NCBI GenBank assembly: GCA_025667525.1
Contig: CM046878.1
Span: 100,827,237 to 100,891,236, forward strand
Length of the DNA: 64,000 bases
DNA from: Glebionis coronaria
Taxonomy: Eukaryota; Streptophyta; Magnoliopsida; Asterales; Asteraceae
Direction of reading: 5' to 3'
The notes beneath the pieces are model-generated. The model was not told where the DNA came from, did no database searches, and saw only the letters and a program-made list of their open reading frames with translations. This document shows, in pieces, positions 36,201 to 47,341 of this stretch. How positions within the stretch are numbered: the first letter of the stretch is position 1; every line of letters starts with the position of its first letter. The translations under genes and the position numbers were made by a program.

Positions 36201-36728
36201 CAAGTGTCCCACTTGTCTTATCCCCATTTATTTACGGGTACTCCTCGATTCTAGTTTCCTCGATTTGCGTGCCCTCGGGTCGTTTTACGAAAAATGTTTT
36301 TATAAATTATGAATCAACGGCACAAAACGGATCTAATAAAAATTGTCTCATCAAAAACGGAGTTCGAAAACGTAAATACGTAATCCTAAGGTTTCCGGTT
36401 TAGTCGTAAAGGACGTTAAATTAAAATCGTAAGTCCTAATCTCTTCTCGTAAATTTGTGAGTTTAGGAACTAACTCAAATTTAAAACTCCAAAATAATAT
36501 TTACGGATAAATTTATTTTCTGAAATGTCGGACTGTCATCAAAGACGGTGTATGTGAACGTAAGCACGTAACGTAGAATCCTCCGGTTTAGACGTAGTCG
36601 TCGCTACTTCAAGACGTAAATCCAAATTACTTCCCAAAAATAAGTGAGTTCATATTGTAACATTAAAATAATGTTTTCAAATAAATATTGAGAATAAAAT
36701 ATCAACCATAAATTGATGGATTGTCACA
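33295..36728 (-). mobile_element. Family-D solo LTR in reverse orientation (3434 bp)
   Basis: The reverse complement begins TGTGACAATCC and ends GGGGGTGTTACA, as in the D 5' LTR. No PBS or PPT adjoins it. A perfect TGAAT duplication flanks it, and element D internal sequence continues on both sides. It arose by insertion followed by LTR-LTR recombination. Confidence 0.92.
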
Positions 36729-36733
36729 TGAAT
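36729..36733. other. Target-site duplication of the solo LTR, right copy (TGAAT)
   Basis: Matches 33290-33294. Confidence 0.92.
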
Positions 36734-38535
36734 GCCATTGGTAACGATCCGAGTAGCTTTCGAATGCGTACTCAAATTATGAAAACATGTGATATATTCA
36801 TATTCATTAAATGTTTTCGTCTGTATTTCAATTTAAATTCTCTCGCGTAGATTATGCGTAGACCTTAATCTTTTGAAGTTAGTTATGTCTCCAGATATCC
36901 TTGAATTTGTGAAGGATTATGAGTTATTATTAGTCTTTTGAGAAGTTCACATCTTATCGACGGTAATGAAACTGGAAAGTTGATAGTGCCAGTAGAATGG
37001 ATTGATTGATTATGACATGAAGACATTGTCTTAATTGATGGGAACTCGAGTAGAATTCCCCTAAATGATAAGATGTTGATTATCAAAAGTGATCTAAATA
37101 ATTCTTGATGGATGACCATATCCTGCATTAGACTTGAAAATATACCGTGAATGGTTACGAATTAGTCATAGATCTCGTAATTTAGAAAGAACTTAAAGTA
37201 AATTTATTAAAAGATGTTTCCGTTAAACTTTAGGAGGTATTTGTTGGTGAATTACCTAGACTTTTGCCATTAAGGCAAGTTGAAATTGGTATAGATTATA
37301 TTCCCGCTGCTGCACCTGTGGCTTGTGCACTGTACGTCAGCACCATCTGAATTAAAAGAATTATCGTACAACTGAGAGAGTTGTCGGAGAAAGCTTTTAT
37401 TCTACCAAGCTCGTCATCATGAAGAGATATGGTGTTATCATTCCTTATGTTTATTGATTACCGTGAACTAAGTAAATTGACGATTAAAATCTATACCCAC
37501 TACCCAAGATGATAGATTGTTCGATCAATTACAAGGTTCTAGCGTATGTTTTAAAATTGTTGATCCTCGGCATGGTCATCATCAATTTCGCATCCACTAA
37601 AAAGATTATCTATTCCAATTACTACATCCGGTACTTGTAATGAACATTATGAGTTTCACGTGATGTCGTTTGGATTGACTAATACACATGTAGTATCCAT
37701 AAATTTGGTGAATCACGTGTGTAGGCTGTAATTTGATAAATTCATGCTCGTGATCATTAAGGACTATTTGTTTGTTTATAAGAATAAGAAGGAGTTAATA
37801 ATCATTTATAGACTGCCCTAAATTGGCCGAGTAGTGAAAACCTGTACCTTGAATAATTAACATGTGATTTAAGGCTTAATCCGTTACATTATTTTACCGT
37901 GTGATTAATAGAAATGGAATATATTAACTCTTCAAAAAAAAATTTGGAACCATTAAGGCTTTGGGTTTTACCAAAAAGAAAATGGAAATATGTTTTGACA
38001 AATGTTTTAACAAAGGATTTTTAAGGGATTATTCCCTTATACACAAATCATTTAACTAAACTCCTGTTAAGGGGTAAATGTTTGTGTATACCTCAAGACA
38101 ACCTAAGAGGGATTGAGAAAACCGTTAAACCATGACCTAAAATTTGAAATGACAAATTTTTCTTTTCAACTAAGAAATTTTTTTTTACCAAAGAATAAAC
38201 GAAGGTTTTTCGAACATTTACGGATCTTACTAATTACTTCCGATAAATCAGCAAAAATCGTGTTAATTAAATTCAAATTTGTTTTGAACATTTTATTATA
38301 ATTGGTTGAACTAAGAACTTTAAACATTTAACGTTTACGTTTCATAAAAACTTAATATTTATTGTTAATTTGTGTGTAATAATTATCGACGCTTTAGACA
38401 CCGGACTGAGCAAAACTGATAAAAATAATAGTGGAGTTGAAACTAAAACCTAGAAAATATAAAGAAAGAATTTCTGAGTAAATTGTAGACATGATAATTA
38501 TTTCATCAGGAAAGATGAATGTAAATACTGACGCG
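36734..38535 (+). other. Element D internal region, 3' part, up to the insertion of B
   Basis: Decayed Ty3 pol sequence. A recognisable RT portion is at 37228-37820; either side I see no clear domain. The element is cut at ACGCG (38531-38535), the presumed left target duplication of element B. The remainder of D should lie beyond position 64000. Confidence 0.65.
37228..37820 (+). pseudogene. Decayed Ty3 reverse transcriptase fragment (element D)
   Basis: Read with frameshifts in the plus direction, the stretch follows the chromovirus RT order: protease-RT linker (LPPLRQVE-like), a PSELKELS-like motif, DYRELNKLTIK-like, PLPRIDDLFDQLQG-like, the DL..GYHQ region, a MSFGLTN motif and a degraded catalytic region followed by VYKNKKE. 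Several stops and frameshifts make it non-functional. It shows D to be a former autonomous Ty3 element in plus orientation, as its LTR and PBS say. Confidence 0.7.
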
Positions 38536-39891
38536 TGATGAGACTGCTTTTATACATAGTCTCATCTTCCAAATAGGGCTTAAAATGCATTAAATATCAT
38601 TCAAAATACCTAAATATATGCTTGTGTTTGTTGCTTTTGTATTTTAGGTACGGATATTGAGATAATGACAAAAGATCACAAGAATCATGCAAAAAACGAA
38701 CACGGGAAACGAAGCCGCACAATGAACCAAGCCCTAGTGAAGACTTTCCCAAGATCAACCCTTGAAGATTTGAAGAATTATGAAGAAGGGTCCTCCAATT
38801 ATGAAGACTTGACACTTTATACCCTTGTATCCTCATAATTACAAGTTTGGTCCCTAAAGTTTGTCAAAATTACAAAAAGGACCCTTAACTTTGAAGAATT
38901 GGCAAGTTTAGCCCCTCAACAAAGCTAAATTGCCAACCAATATCATCCACAAAGTCAAATACATCATGAATCCCTTCAAAGTACAAGAAATTACAAGTTT
39001 GGTCCTTTGAAAAATCTAAAATTACACAAAGGACCCTCAACTTTCAACAATTGGCAAAAATGGTCCCTCAATCATCAAGACTTGGCAAATTCAGTCCTCC
39101 AAAATGACAATCATACAAGTCTAGACCATTAACATTGAAGAAAATACTAAACCAGCCCTTGAAGAATTCAATTATGGCAAGAAATACCCCTGAATTCATT
39201 TTGCAAAAGTTTTTGGGCCAAAAATGTAAAGATGCAAAAGTTGACAAAGCTGATTATGGCGTTGATAGAGTTTTCAAAAGAAAAGACAAGAAGAAAGAAA
39301 AGAAGGGACCAAAAGGGGCCAGACATAAAACTTACCTAGACCAACCAGCTCTTGCCACGTGCCCCACTATCTCTTTTCAACCAATGGCAGCCCTCCTTCC
39401 TTCCACATCACCAATCCACTCACACCAGCCATAACTAACTTAATTTATTAAGTTAAAATTGGCGCCTAACACCTGGTTTAAAAACTAAAACAGATCAAAC
39501 CCATGTTCTTGGAGTTCATAATCCAAATTGGGTTTTTCTAAACTGCTTAAAATGAGGCCACCAAAGTATCCAGATTTATGATTAAGGGTCACATAAACAC
39601 ATCCAAACCCTTAAACCCTATGCCACATCATCAACCATGTCACATGTTAAACCCTTGTCCCACCCCTTGGAGAAGAAGACAAAACAGTAAAGCAAATCCA
39701 ACGCCTCACAATCTTGCTTGCATCCTAAGCTCATTCTAAGCCCTTGATGCTATTTCAACAGCTCACACCTCAACTACATGACAAATTCAGTCACATGATT
39801 CTCCAAAGAAGACAAAGACCTCAAGGGCATTTTTGGGACTTAAGCATTAGGGTTTACACGTTTTTTAGCTTTCATAGTTCACTTATAAGGC

Positions 39892-39899
39892 TATATAAA
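39892..39899 (+). promoter_or_regulatory. TATA box, element B 5' LTR
   Basis: TATATAAA in GGCTATATAAAGCC, in the place corresponding to the TATA box of A. The copy in the 3' LTR is at 62403-62410. Confidence 0.65.
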
Positions 39900-42070
39900 G
39901 CCACTTAGGCCTTCACATTCCAGTTTGCTTTTGGTTTTTTCTTTGTTCAAACACTTGTAAATCCTCTTTCTGATTAATGAATTTGAGTTAAGTGCTTTGA
40001 AGAAAGACCAAGTGCCATCTTTATTCTGCTTGTTTATGTTCTTAGTTTACTGCTTTTGAAGTTTAAAACCTGTTTTCAAAAGAGGAGTGTGCACAAGTTT
40101 GCATATTTTCCTCATTTTCTTGATATTTTGCTAAGTCTTGTTCCAATCTTGGAATCCTTGGGCTATAGGGCTGATCATAGCATCCTAACTGAGTTGGTTA
40201 AGGTGTGGTGAGGCTTATAACTTGGGGATAATCAAGTGTGGGGTAACAAGTTTGCATTAATCAAGTTTTTCCAAGTTTCTGATTTTTATGTTATTGTGCT
40301 TAACCCTTGTTGAATCTTAGCAGGCTTTTGTGGAAGCTTGTGCTTGTTCTTGCTAGCACATAAGCTCAAAATTCGTGGGTGTGGATGTACATCCATGAGG
40401 TTTGCATACTTAATCTCCAAATCTGCTTAAATGGTGATTTTTGGTGATATTTGTATGAAACTGTTGTTCTTGTGGATTTTGTGGCTTGTTCTTGCTTGAA
40501 TCTGTTTATTAGACTTGTTTTAGTGTTAATTGATGCTTGGTTGGCCTGAAATCTTGATTTGCTTTTGAAAATTTTGATTTGAAAAAGTTAAAGGGGTGTT
40601 TGGGTCTACTGGTTTATGCTTGTAATTTGTTTTTGTGTTAAGGGAAGGTGTTGTTTATGCTTTGTATCTGCTATACCTTTGTTTGAGAGTGTTTTGCTGC
40701 AAGTTTTTGGGTTTGAACACTTGAATCAATCAATCTGCTATATAGACCTTGTTTCTGCTTGTTTTGACCTAGGATTTTGGGAACACTTAGTGTGTATGCA
40801 TGCTTAGGGATAAAAGTGGTTTAAACAAAGTTAACATAACCTGTTTGAAAGATTTGAGGTGTTGAAATTGGCTTGTGTGTCAAATACATCAGCAAAAGTA
40901 GAAAACTGCATGTGTTAGTGTTCATCAGTAACTTTCATTGCTTGAATCTTGCTTAATTCTTTGATCCAGTGCATGAAACCTGTTTAGACTTGCTTATTGG
41001 AGTTTATTATAGCTTTTGTGTGCATTTGGTTGAATTTGGCTGGCTGATTTGTGCTTAAACTGCTCTTGAATGCTAAACTGCTTATTGTTCATGTCTGTAT
41101 CATGTCTGATGAATGATTGATTAAACTGTATCAATTGGGTGTTAGTGATTGTGTTATTTTGATTGTGATTGACTCCTTTTGATCCAAAGATCAATTGGGT
41201 GCCTTTGTGAAATCTGAATCTCCAAAAAAGTCACTAAAGACAAAAAGTCAAAATGTCAAGCAGTGGAAAAAGTTTCCACTGCTCAACATCCAAAACTAGC
41301 CCCTGCTAGTGCAATTTTGTCATCAGCTTATCAATAAGCTATTCTAGCTTATTCTGACTTGCAACAACTTATTTTTTGTGATAGATCTTCATTATTTGAC
41401 CCATTTAAGTGAACTGGAGCTTATGAGACTTTGACTTTGACTTTTTACTAGAAAACCAACTTGTTTGACTTTTAACATAAGTGCTTATTTGATTTTCTAG
41501 CTTATTGAGTGTGCTTATTTGAAAGGTCTTTGGTTTTTAAGCTTAGTTTTGTCAAAAGAAACATTTTGCAACTTGAATCAGCTTCTGAGGTGGTCTAGAT
41601 CATAAAAACGACTATTTTGTCGTTTTGTGAATAAGTTTGTGACTTGTTTCTGGCTTATTAAGTGGGCTTATTTGAAATTTCTTTTTGCAGAAGTCTTTGT
41701 TAGGTCAAAAGAAGGTTGTGTGTTAAATTTTAGCTTATGGCATCAGCTTATGGCTTAATGGGCCTAAAAGCCCAATAAGAATAAGCTGCTTATTATAAGT
41801 TAGCTTATTTCACATTTTCAGCTTTTGGGCCTTTGGAAAAAGTTGTTTAAAATCAAATTCTGAGTCAACCTGTGCTTTTTGAGCTTAATTTGAACACTTT
41901 TTCTTATTGGGCCTTAATTAAGCCCAATAAGGGACTGTTTTGGGTTTGGCCCACTTTCTAGGCCCAATAGGGGTATTTAGGTAATTTCACTTTCATTTCT
42001 GAGTTATTTAGGTTAAATTAAGCTAGTTTGCAAGTTTTTAGAATTTTTTAGAATTTTTGGATTTTTAATA

Positions 42071-42342
42071 GTCCCTCCGTCCCAAAATTATTGTCACCAG
42101 ACAAGAATCACATACTTTAAGAAAAATGCATTTATTACAGCTTTCTCTCTCTTACTTTTTAACATAATGACAGTTTTACCCTTAGCTAATTAATTAATTT
42201 TTCTTTAAAGTTTGTAATAACAATTTTAATTAAGGACAATATAGTAAATTTATCAAAGTTTCCTATCTATTTTTAGTATTGGACAATAATTTTGGGACAA
42301 CTTAAAATAGAAAGATGGACAATAATTTTGGGACGGAGGGAG
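42071..42342. mobile_element. Stowaway-type MITE in the 5' LTR of B
   Basis: Terminal inverted repeats with the Stowaway consensus TCCCTCCGTCCCAAAATTA are about 25 bp, with a TA duplication at 42069-42070 and 42343-42344. The element is 272 bp and non-coding. It needs a Tc1/mariner-type transposase in trans. The same place in the 3' LTR would be beyond 64000. Confidence 0.93.
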
Positions 42343-43050
42343 TATTATTTTAATATTATTTTATTATTAAAAATTAAAAGTCTGATTTTCTAGGTTTTTA
42401 TATTTTTCCTAGGTTCTAAATACTTAATTAGGATTTTTGCAACTTTTCAATTACTTTCTAGGTCTTTTAATTATTTTCTATAATTAATTTGAGATTTAAT
42501 TGATTTTAGGAGTTTTTAATTGTTTAAAAATAGTTTTTATTGGTTTTAAAATTTTGAAAAATAGTTTTTAGCTTAATTAGAGCATTTTTGAGGTTTACAA
42601 ACTTGAAAATCTTGTTTAGGGCTTTTTAATAATTAATTTTGATTTTTAGGGCTTTAATTAGCATTAAAAAGTCATTATCTAATTAATTAAAAGGTTTTTG
42701 CAAGTTTTGATTTTTTGTAAACTCTTATAATATTATTAGGGATTTTTGGTAATTTTTAGAAATTTTTAGGTGTAAATTTTAATTTTGGTGGTTTTCACGA
42801 CTTTACGTGTACGCCTTTTTAGACTTAGTTTAATCCGTCTTCATAACCGTCATTCTCTTCTAATCCCCTTTCTATTCTTCTTATTCAAATATAATCACAA
42901 ATTAATCCATATCATTACACACATAACACACTAGCCTCCTCGAGAACGAACTTAATTGGTCATTAGTGCTTGGTTTTCCTAAACCGACGCTTAATACTTG
43001 CCACTTTTGTCATCCTTTTCCTAAAGGGTAGCAAAACCATTACATCATTT

Positions 43051-43068
43051 TGGCGCCGCTGCCGGGGA
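43051..43068 (+). promoter_or_regulatory. Primer-binding site (tRNA-Asp), element B
   Basis: TGGCGCCGCTGCCGGGGA differs from the PBS of A at one base, 3 bases after the LTR end. Confidence 0.9.
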
Positions 43069-43373
43069 GGCGTGTTGTGTTTTGATTTGGCATTGTTGTT
43101 TTTATACTAACCATAATTAGTATTTGTATTAGTAGCACTCTACTAATACGTATTATCGTTTTTTGGTTTTTGTGTGAATATTATTACTATATTGTATACG
43201 TAGAACAATAAATACACAAGTACTCCAAATACGTGAGAAATCACAACCTTGACTTGGGAGGTCATTACCCAATCATTGTATTCGAATCTCAAACCAAAGA
43301 AAAAGGCAAAAATAGATAATTACTTTCGTGAAGCTTAATCTTGAAAATACAAACTATAAGGTGGGTATAAGGC

Positions 43374-43454
43374 GGATATTATAAAATATATCCTAAGGAA
43401 AAAGGCTCTTAAGTGCTTCGCGCCGCCTCGTTTCCCCGCTTGCTTGTGAGTATT
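43374..43454 (+). promoter_or_regulatory. Conserved leader block of B: hairpin plus 61-nt core
   Basis: Counterpart of 4431-4511 in A. Hairpin arms GGATAT/ATATCC (43374-43393), then 61 bases identical to A. Confidence 0.6.
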
Positions 43455-43795
43455 TGATTGTGAGAGTGAATCGAGGGTTTTGCCGCCCAAAGTATTACTA
43501 AGTATCATATATATTTTCTTGGTTTCCATTGATTAAACCCTCTTGAACGATTTGGTGTTCCACCATCGTTCTAAAGTCATCGAAGGTGTTCACCCCACGT
43601 GATCGTTTTCATTCCTTGAGGCTTCGTTAATCAAGAGATTTGATTAAGGAGGAGATTTGTAGATTTTTGTCTACTTAATACATTTCACCAATCTCCAAAA
43701 AGGTTAATACAATCAAAAGCCACAAAAAAAATTAAAAAAATACAAAACACCAAAAAGAATCTTCTTTGCTCATCCCCTCGTTGTACGTGACGTTT

Positions 43796-45817
43796 ATGCT
43801 AACTCGAAATCAAGCAAGACGTGCACGTAAACGAAAGAACAAAACTCCCACTCCCAACAATTCTAGTGAGGAGTCTCCTATTGACGAACCCATTGTAAGA
43901 GAAGCACCAACCATGGCGAATCGAACTATGATGGAGTTACTTCAAGCACCCACCGAGGGTTATGGAGAGGCTATGGTGATTCCCGTAATCCTTGCGGAGA
44001 ATTTTGAGGTGAAAACGGGTTTGTTGTCCATGATCCAAAACAACAAATTCCGTGGTGATGAGAAGGACAATCCTCACAACCATATCCGCCAATTCAATCG
44101 TCTTACCGCTACTTGCAAGTTTAAGGATGTCTCTAACGACTCGATTAAGATGATGCTTTTTCCGTATTCCTTAGCGGGGCCCTCTAAAATTTGGTTAGAG
44201 AAAGAGCCACCCAATTCTATATTGACGTGGAAGGATCTCGTGTCTAAGTTTGTGAACCAATTTTTTCCGCCCTCTAAGACTACGCACTTGAAAAACGAGA
44301 TTTCAAAGTTTTCACAAGAATTTAATGAAAGTTTTTCAACGGCTTGGAATAGGTTTAAGGAAATGTTACATGAATGTCCTCATCACGGTTTTTCCGATTT
44401 GCATCAAATTGACACGTTTTACAATGGACTTAATGATCATGAAAGGGATTATTTGAATGCCGCCGCGGGTGGTAATTTTTTGTGTAAAACGGTTGAGGAA
44501 GCTTTGGTGATAATTGAAAATAGATCTAAGGTGTATAGTCCTCGTAGCACGTCTAGTGTTCGTAAGGCTTCGTCTTCGGCTTCACCTTCTTTGTCTAATA
44601 CCATCGATGCTTGCCAAATTGAGGCAAACTTGGAAAACAAGATTTTTGATAAGTTGAAAGGACTTTTGATTGAGTTTAAAGTTGGTGAACCAAGTGCTCC
44701 CGCTACGGCTAAAGCGGTTGAGGTTTCTTGCATGTATTGTGGTGGAGGTCATGATTTCTCCGAGTGCATTACCAACGGTGGTAACACTTCGAGTGCCTTC
44801 GCGGCCACGGGAAATTACAACCAAAACGGTCAAGTTTCCCGCTCTAATCAAATGACTCCACCGGGTTTTGGATCAAATCAAAATGCTAACAACTATCGCA
44901 ACAATCAAGTTGGTTTTAAGAACAATTACAACAAGGGAAACTATGGGAATCAAGGGGCTAATAATCAAGTTTCAAACAAAAATGATTTTCAAAACAACAA
45001 CAAAAGTTTGCAAACATTGAAAGATCTTCCAAGTGAGTTTGTTGAATATGCTAGTGGGAATGATGCTAGGTTTGACAATATTCAAAGAGAAATCATTAGC
45101 CTAAGATCCGAGTTTAAAAACGACTTGAAGAAAGAGTTGAAAAATGAGTTAGCTAATGAACTTAAAATCCACACCAACAAGATGGAAGGAAATGTCACTA
45201 GGTTGCAACAAAACCAACAAAAAATGGAACAAGGGCAACATGAGATTAAACAAGAGATGCTTAAGGCCGAGAAAAGGCAAACCGAAGCCGTATTGAGGCA
45301 ATCTAATTTTGAAGATAAAATCTCGTCTATGTTTGAGGCAATAATGTGTAAACCGTCGTCAAGTGGTCTTCCTAGTAACACCATATCCAACCCTAAGGGT
45401 GAGATGAAAGTGATTACCACACGTAGTGGTAAGACACTTAAGGAGCCGATTCCTCAACCAATTGCTCCTACGGAGGAAGCAATTGAGGAAGAACCCGAGG
45501 TGATGGTCCAAAAGGAGCATGTCCCAATCCCACGAAGTACCGCTCATACCACACCTACGGTTGACCCATTACCATCATTGGAACCCGAGATTCCAAAGGC
45601 TATGCCTACTATGCCTCAACCCACACCACCTTTGCCCTATCCATCGAGACTTAGGAAGGAGAAACGTCAAGAGCGCGACAATTACCAATTTGAGCTTTTT
45701 ATGAAAATGTTTCATGATTTGCACCTTAATGTGAGTTTCGCCGATGCTTTGGTCATGATGCCTCGATTTGCCGCTAACTTTAAGAGTATGTTGAACAACA
45801 AGGAGAAATTGCACTAA
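43796..45817 (+). CDS. gag: Gag polyprotein of element B, ending at a stop before protease
   Basis: The product is 673 aa from the ATG at 43796, the start that aligns with that of A. It has a basic N terminus (RNQARRARKR), the retrotransposon Gag core, a CX2CX3HX4C knuckle (CMYCGGGHDFSEC), an N-rich linker and a coiled coil rich in LKNELKNELANELK-type heptads. It stops at TAA (45815-45817) where A reads CAA. The frame continues without shift into protease. Either a recent nonsense mutation or a readthrough stop explains this; A has none, which favours mutation. The product would form particles together with similar Gag proteins. Confidence 0.9.
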   Translation: MLTRNQARRARKRKNKTPTPNNSSEESPIDEPIVREAPTMANRTMMELLQAPTEGYGEAMVIPVILAENFEVKTGLLSMIQNNKFRGDEKDNPHNHIRQFNRLTATCKFKDVSNDSIKMMLFPYSLAGPSKIWLEKEPPNSILTWKDLVSKFVNQFFPPSKTTHLKNEISKFSQEFNESFSTAWNRFKEMLHECPHHGFSDLHQIDTFYNGLNDHERDYLNAAAGGNFLCKTVEEALVIIENRSKVYSPRSTSSVRKASSSASPSLSNTIDACQIEANLENKIFDKLKGLLIEFKVGEPSAPATAKAVEVSCMYCGGGHDFSECITNGGNTSSAFAATGNYNQNGQVSRSNQMTPPGFGSNQNANNYRNNQVGFKNNYNKGNYGNQGANNQVSNKNDFQNNNKSLQTLKDLPSEFVEYASGNDARFDNIQREIISLRSEFKNDLKKELKNELANELKIHTNKMEGNVTRLQQNQQKMEQGQHEIKQEMLKAEKRQTEAVLRQSNFEDKISSMFEAIMCKPSSSGLPSNTISNPKGEMKVITTRSGKTLKEPIPQPIAPTEEAIEEEPEVMVQKEHVPIPRSTAHTTPTVDPLPSLEPEIPKAMPTMPQPTPPLPYPSRLRKEKRQERDNYQFELFMKMFHDLHLNVSFADALVMMPRFAANFKSMLNNKEKLH

Positions 45818-46889
45818 TTGTCTAGTTGTTCGTCGGTTTATCTTAATCGCATACCTCAAAAAGTCGGTGATCCCGGTAAATTTTTGATCCCTTGTGCAAT
45901 CCAAGACATGGAAGAATGCTTCGCCCTGGCCGATCTTGGTGCTAGCATTAACTTGATGCCACTTGCAATCTTCAAGTCGCTCAATCTTCCTAATCTTACT
46001 CCTTCACTAATGTCTATCGAGTTGGCCGACCATTCCACAATTCCCGCATGTGGTTTGGCGGAAGACGTTTTTGTAAAAGTGGGGAAGTTCTACTATCCCG
46101 TAGACTTCATTGTTGTTGATATCCCCACGGATCCTCAAGTTCCTCTTATTTTAGGTCGTTCGTTTTTAGATACGTCTATGGCTTTAATTGATGTGCATGC
46201 TAGAAAGATCACCTTACGTTTCAACGATGAGGAACTTGTTATAAACGCAACTCAAAACTCTGAAATTTCTCATGTTTATTCCGTTGCAACCATAAACCTC
46301 GTTGATATGATTGACGTGGTTTGCGAGGAATTTTCACAAGAAGTTCTAGGTTTTGGTGATGAAGAAACTAGTGGCAATCCCACTATGTTGGATCCAATTC
46401 TTGATAATTCGACACCAACCTTCACTCCTTTTGAAGGCGGTGGTTTTACGTTGGAAGAATGCAATGTTCCACGTACTTGTGACGAAGACCTCGACAACGA
46501 TGAGGACTTCTCGATTATCAAAGATTTTCTTAACGATTTCCCATTTCCTCCGCCGGAGGAGGTTATGAGTATCGAGCCCAAATCTTCACTTGAGGAACCA
46601 CCTATTCTCGAGTTGAAAGATTTACCTCCTCACCTCGAATATGTCTATTTGGAGGAGGACGACAAGTTCCCGGTTATTATTGCGAAGGAACTTTCGAATG
46701 ATGAAAAAACCGCACTTGTTGATATTCTAAAGGCTCACAAAGGGGCGATTGCGTGGAAGTTATCCGACATTAAGGGGATCGCTCCCAAGTTTTGTACCAA
46801 CAAACTCTTAATGGAGGAAGATTTCAAGCCAACAATCCAAAGTCAAAGGAGGGTGAACCCCAAAATTCACGACGTCATCAAAAAGGAGG
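45818..46889 (+). pseudogene. pro-pol: Protease and start of RT of element B, cut by element C
   Basis: In frame with gag after the stop. It holds retropepsin motif DLGAS (Asp codon at 45932) and the family's ILGRSFLDT, an acidic linker, then the RT-proximal region (WKLSDIKGI, then KKEV). The frame is broken at 46889 by the LTR end of C and runs 14 bases into it. Reading resumes at 56590 in the same phase: the last G of the left part and TC of the right part restore a Val codon, so little or no sequence of B was lost. Confidence 0.85.
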
Positions 46890-47332
46890 TGAAGGCCTAC
46901 TAATTCTAAGGATTTGGTAAATGATGGATTAGATCTATGGATTTGGTGGAAGAGATGGGGAAGATGGAGATTAGGTGTAGAGAGAGAAAGTAGAGGGAAG
47001 ATAAGTAGAGAGAGAAAATAAGATTAGATTAAATGAAAGTGTAATGAAATGAATAACCTAACCAACCCCCTCCTAACATGCTAGGAGGGGTATATATATA
47101 GCCCACCCTACATGTGGGCTATATGGACTATACTTAACTAAGTGGATCACGAGCCGATTACATAATTATCGTTGGAGCGACCGATCCTTCATAAATACGT
47201 AAAACGTATTTCCAACAATCTCCCCCTAAGGGAGGTCGCTCCAAGTTACAAAGTTCTAAATATACTATGGCTCGTGATCTATGCTAATAATGATGTGACC
47301 GAGACTTTCTTTGGGAAAATACATTTCCAACA
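46890..47332 (-). repeat. Element C 3' LTR (start at 47332 or 47217)
   Basis: On the minus strand the LTR starts TGTTGGAAAT and ends GGCCTTCA. Two candidate starts, each preceded by GGGGGAGAT, lie 115 bp apart (47332 and 47217), because the PPT-LTR border is duplicated. TATATATATA (47091-47100) sits between two hairpins (47067-47090 and 47099-47121). Confidence 0.75.
47218..47226 (-). promoter_or_regulatory. Polypurine tract of element C, inner copy
   Basis: On the minus strand GGGGGAGAT precedes TGTTGGAAATAC. A second copy at 47333-47341 precedes TGTTGGAAATGT. Only one can be the working PPT. Confidence 0.6.
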
Positions 47333-47341
47333 ATCTCCCCC

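Larger units (their letters stand above)
38536..43047 (+). repeat. Element B 5' LTR (4512 bp)
   Basis: Starts with hairpin GATGAGAC/GTCTCATC; U3 has degenerate repeats with TTTGGTCC and GGACCCT motifs (38840-39100). TATATAAA is at 39892-39899. A long leader holds a hairpin AGCAGTGGAAA/TTTCCACTGCT near 41265-41285, a Stowaway MITE, and two TTTTCCTAAA-loop hairpins just before the end. Short open frames are shared by both LTRs and are not genes. Confidence 0.93.

Noticed and set aside
39135..39434. 99-codon frame in both LTRs of B (Lys-rich)
   Set aside because: Lies in U3 upstream of the TATA box, overlaps frames on the other strand, and shows no domain.
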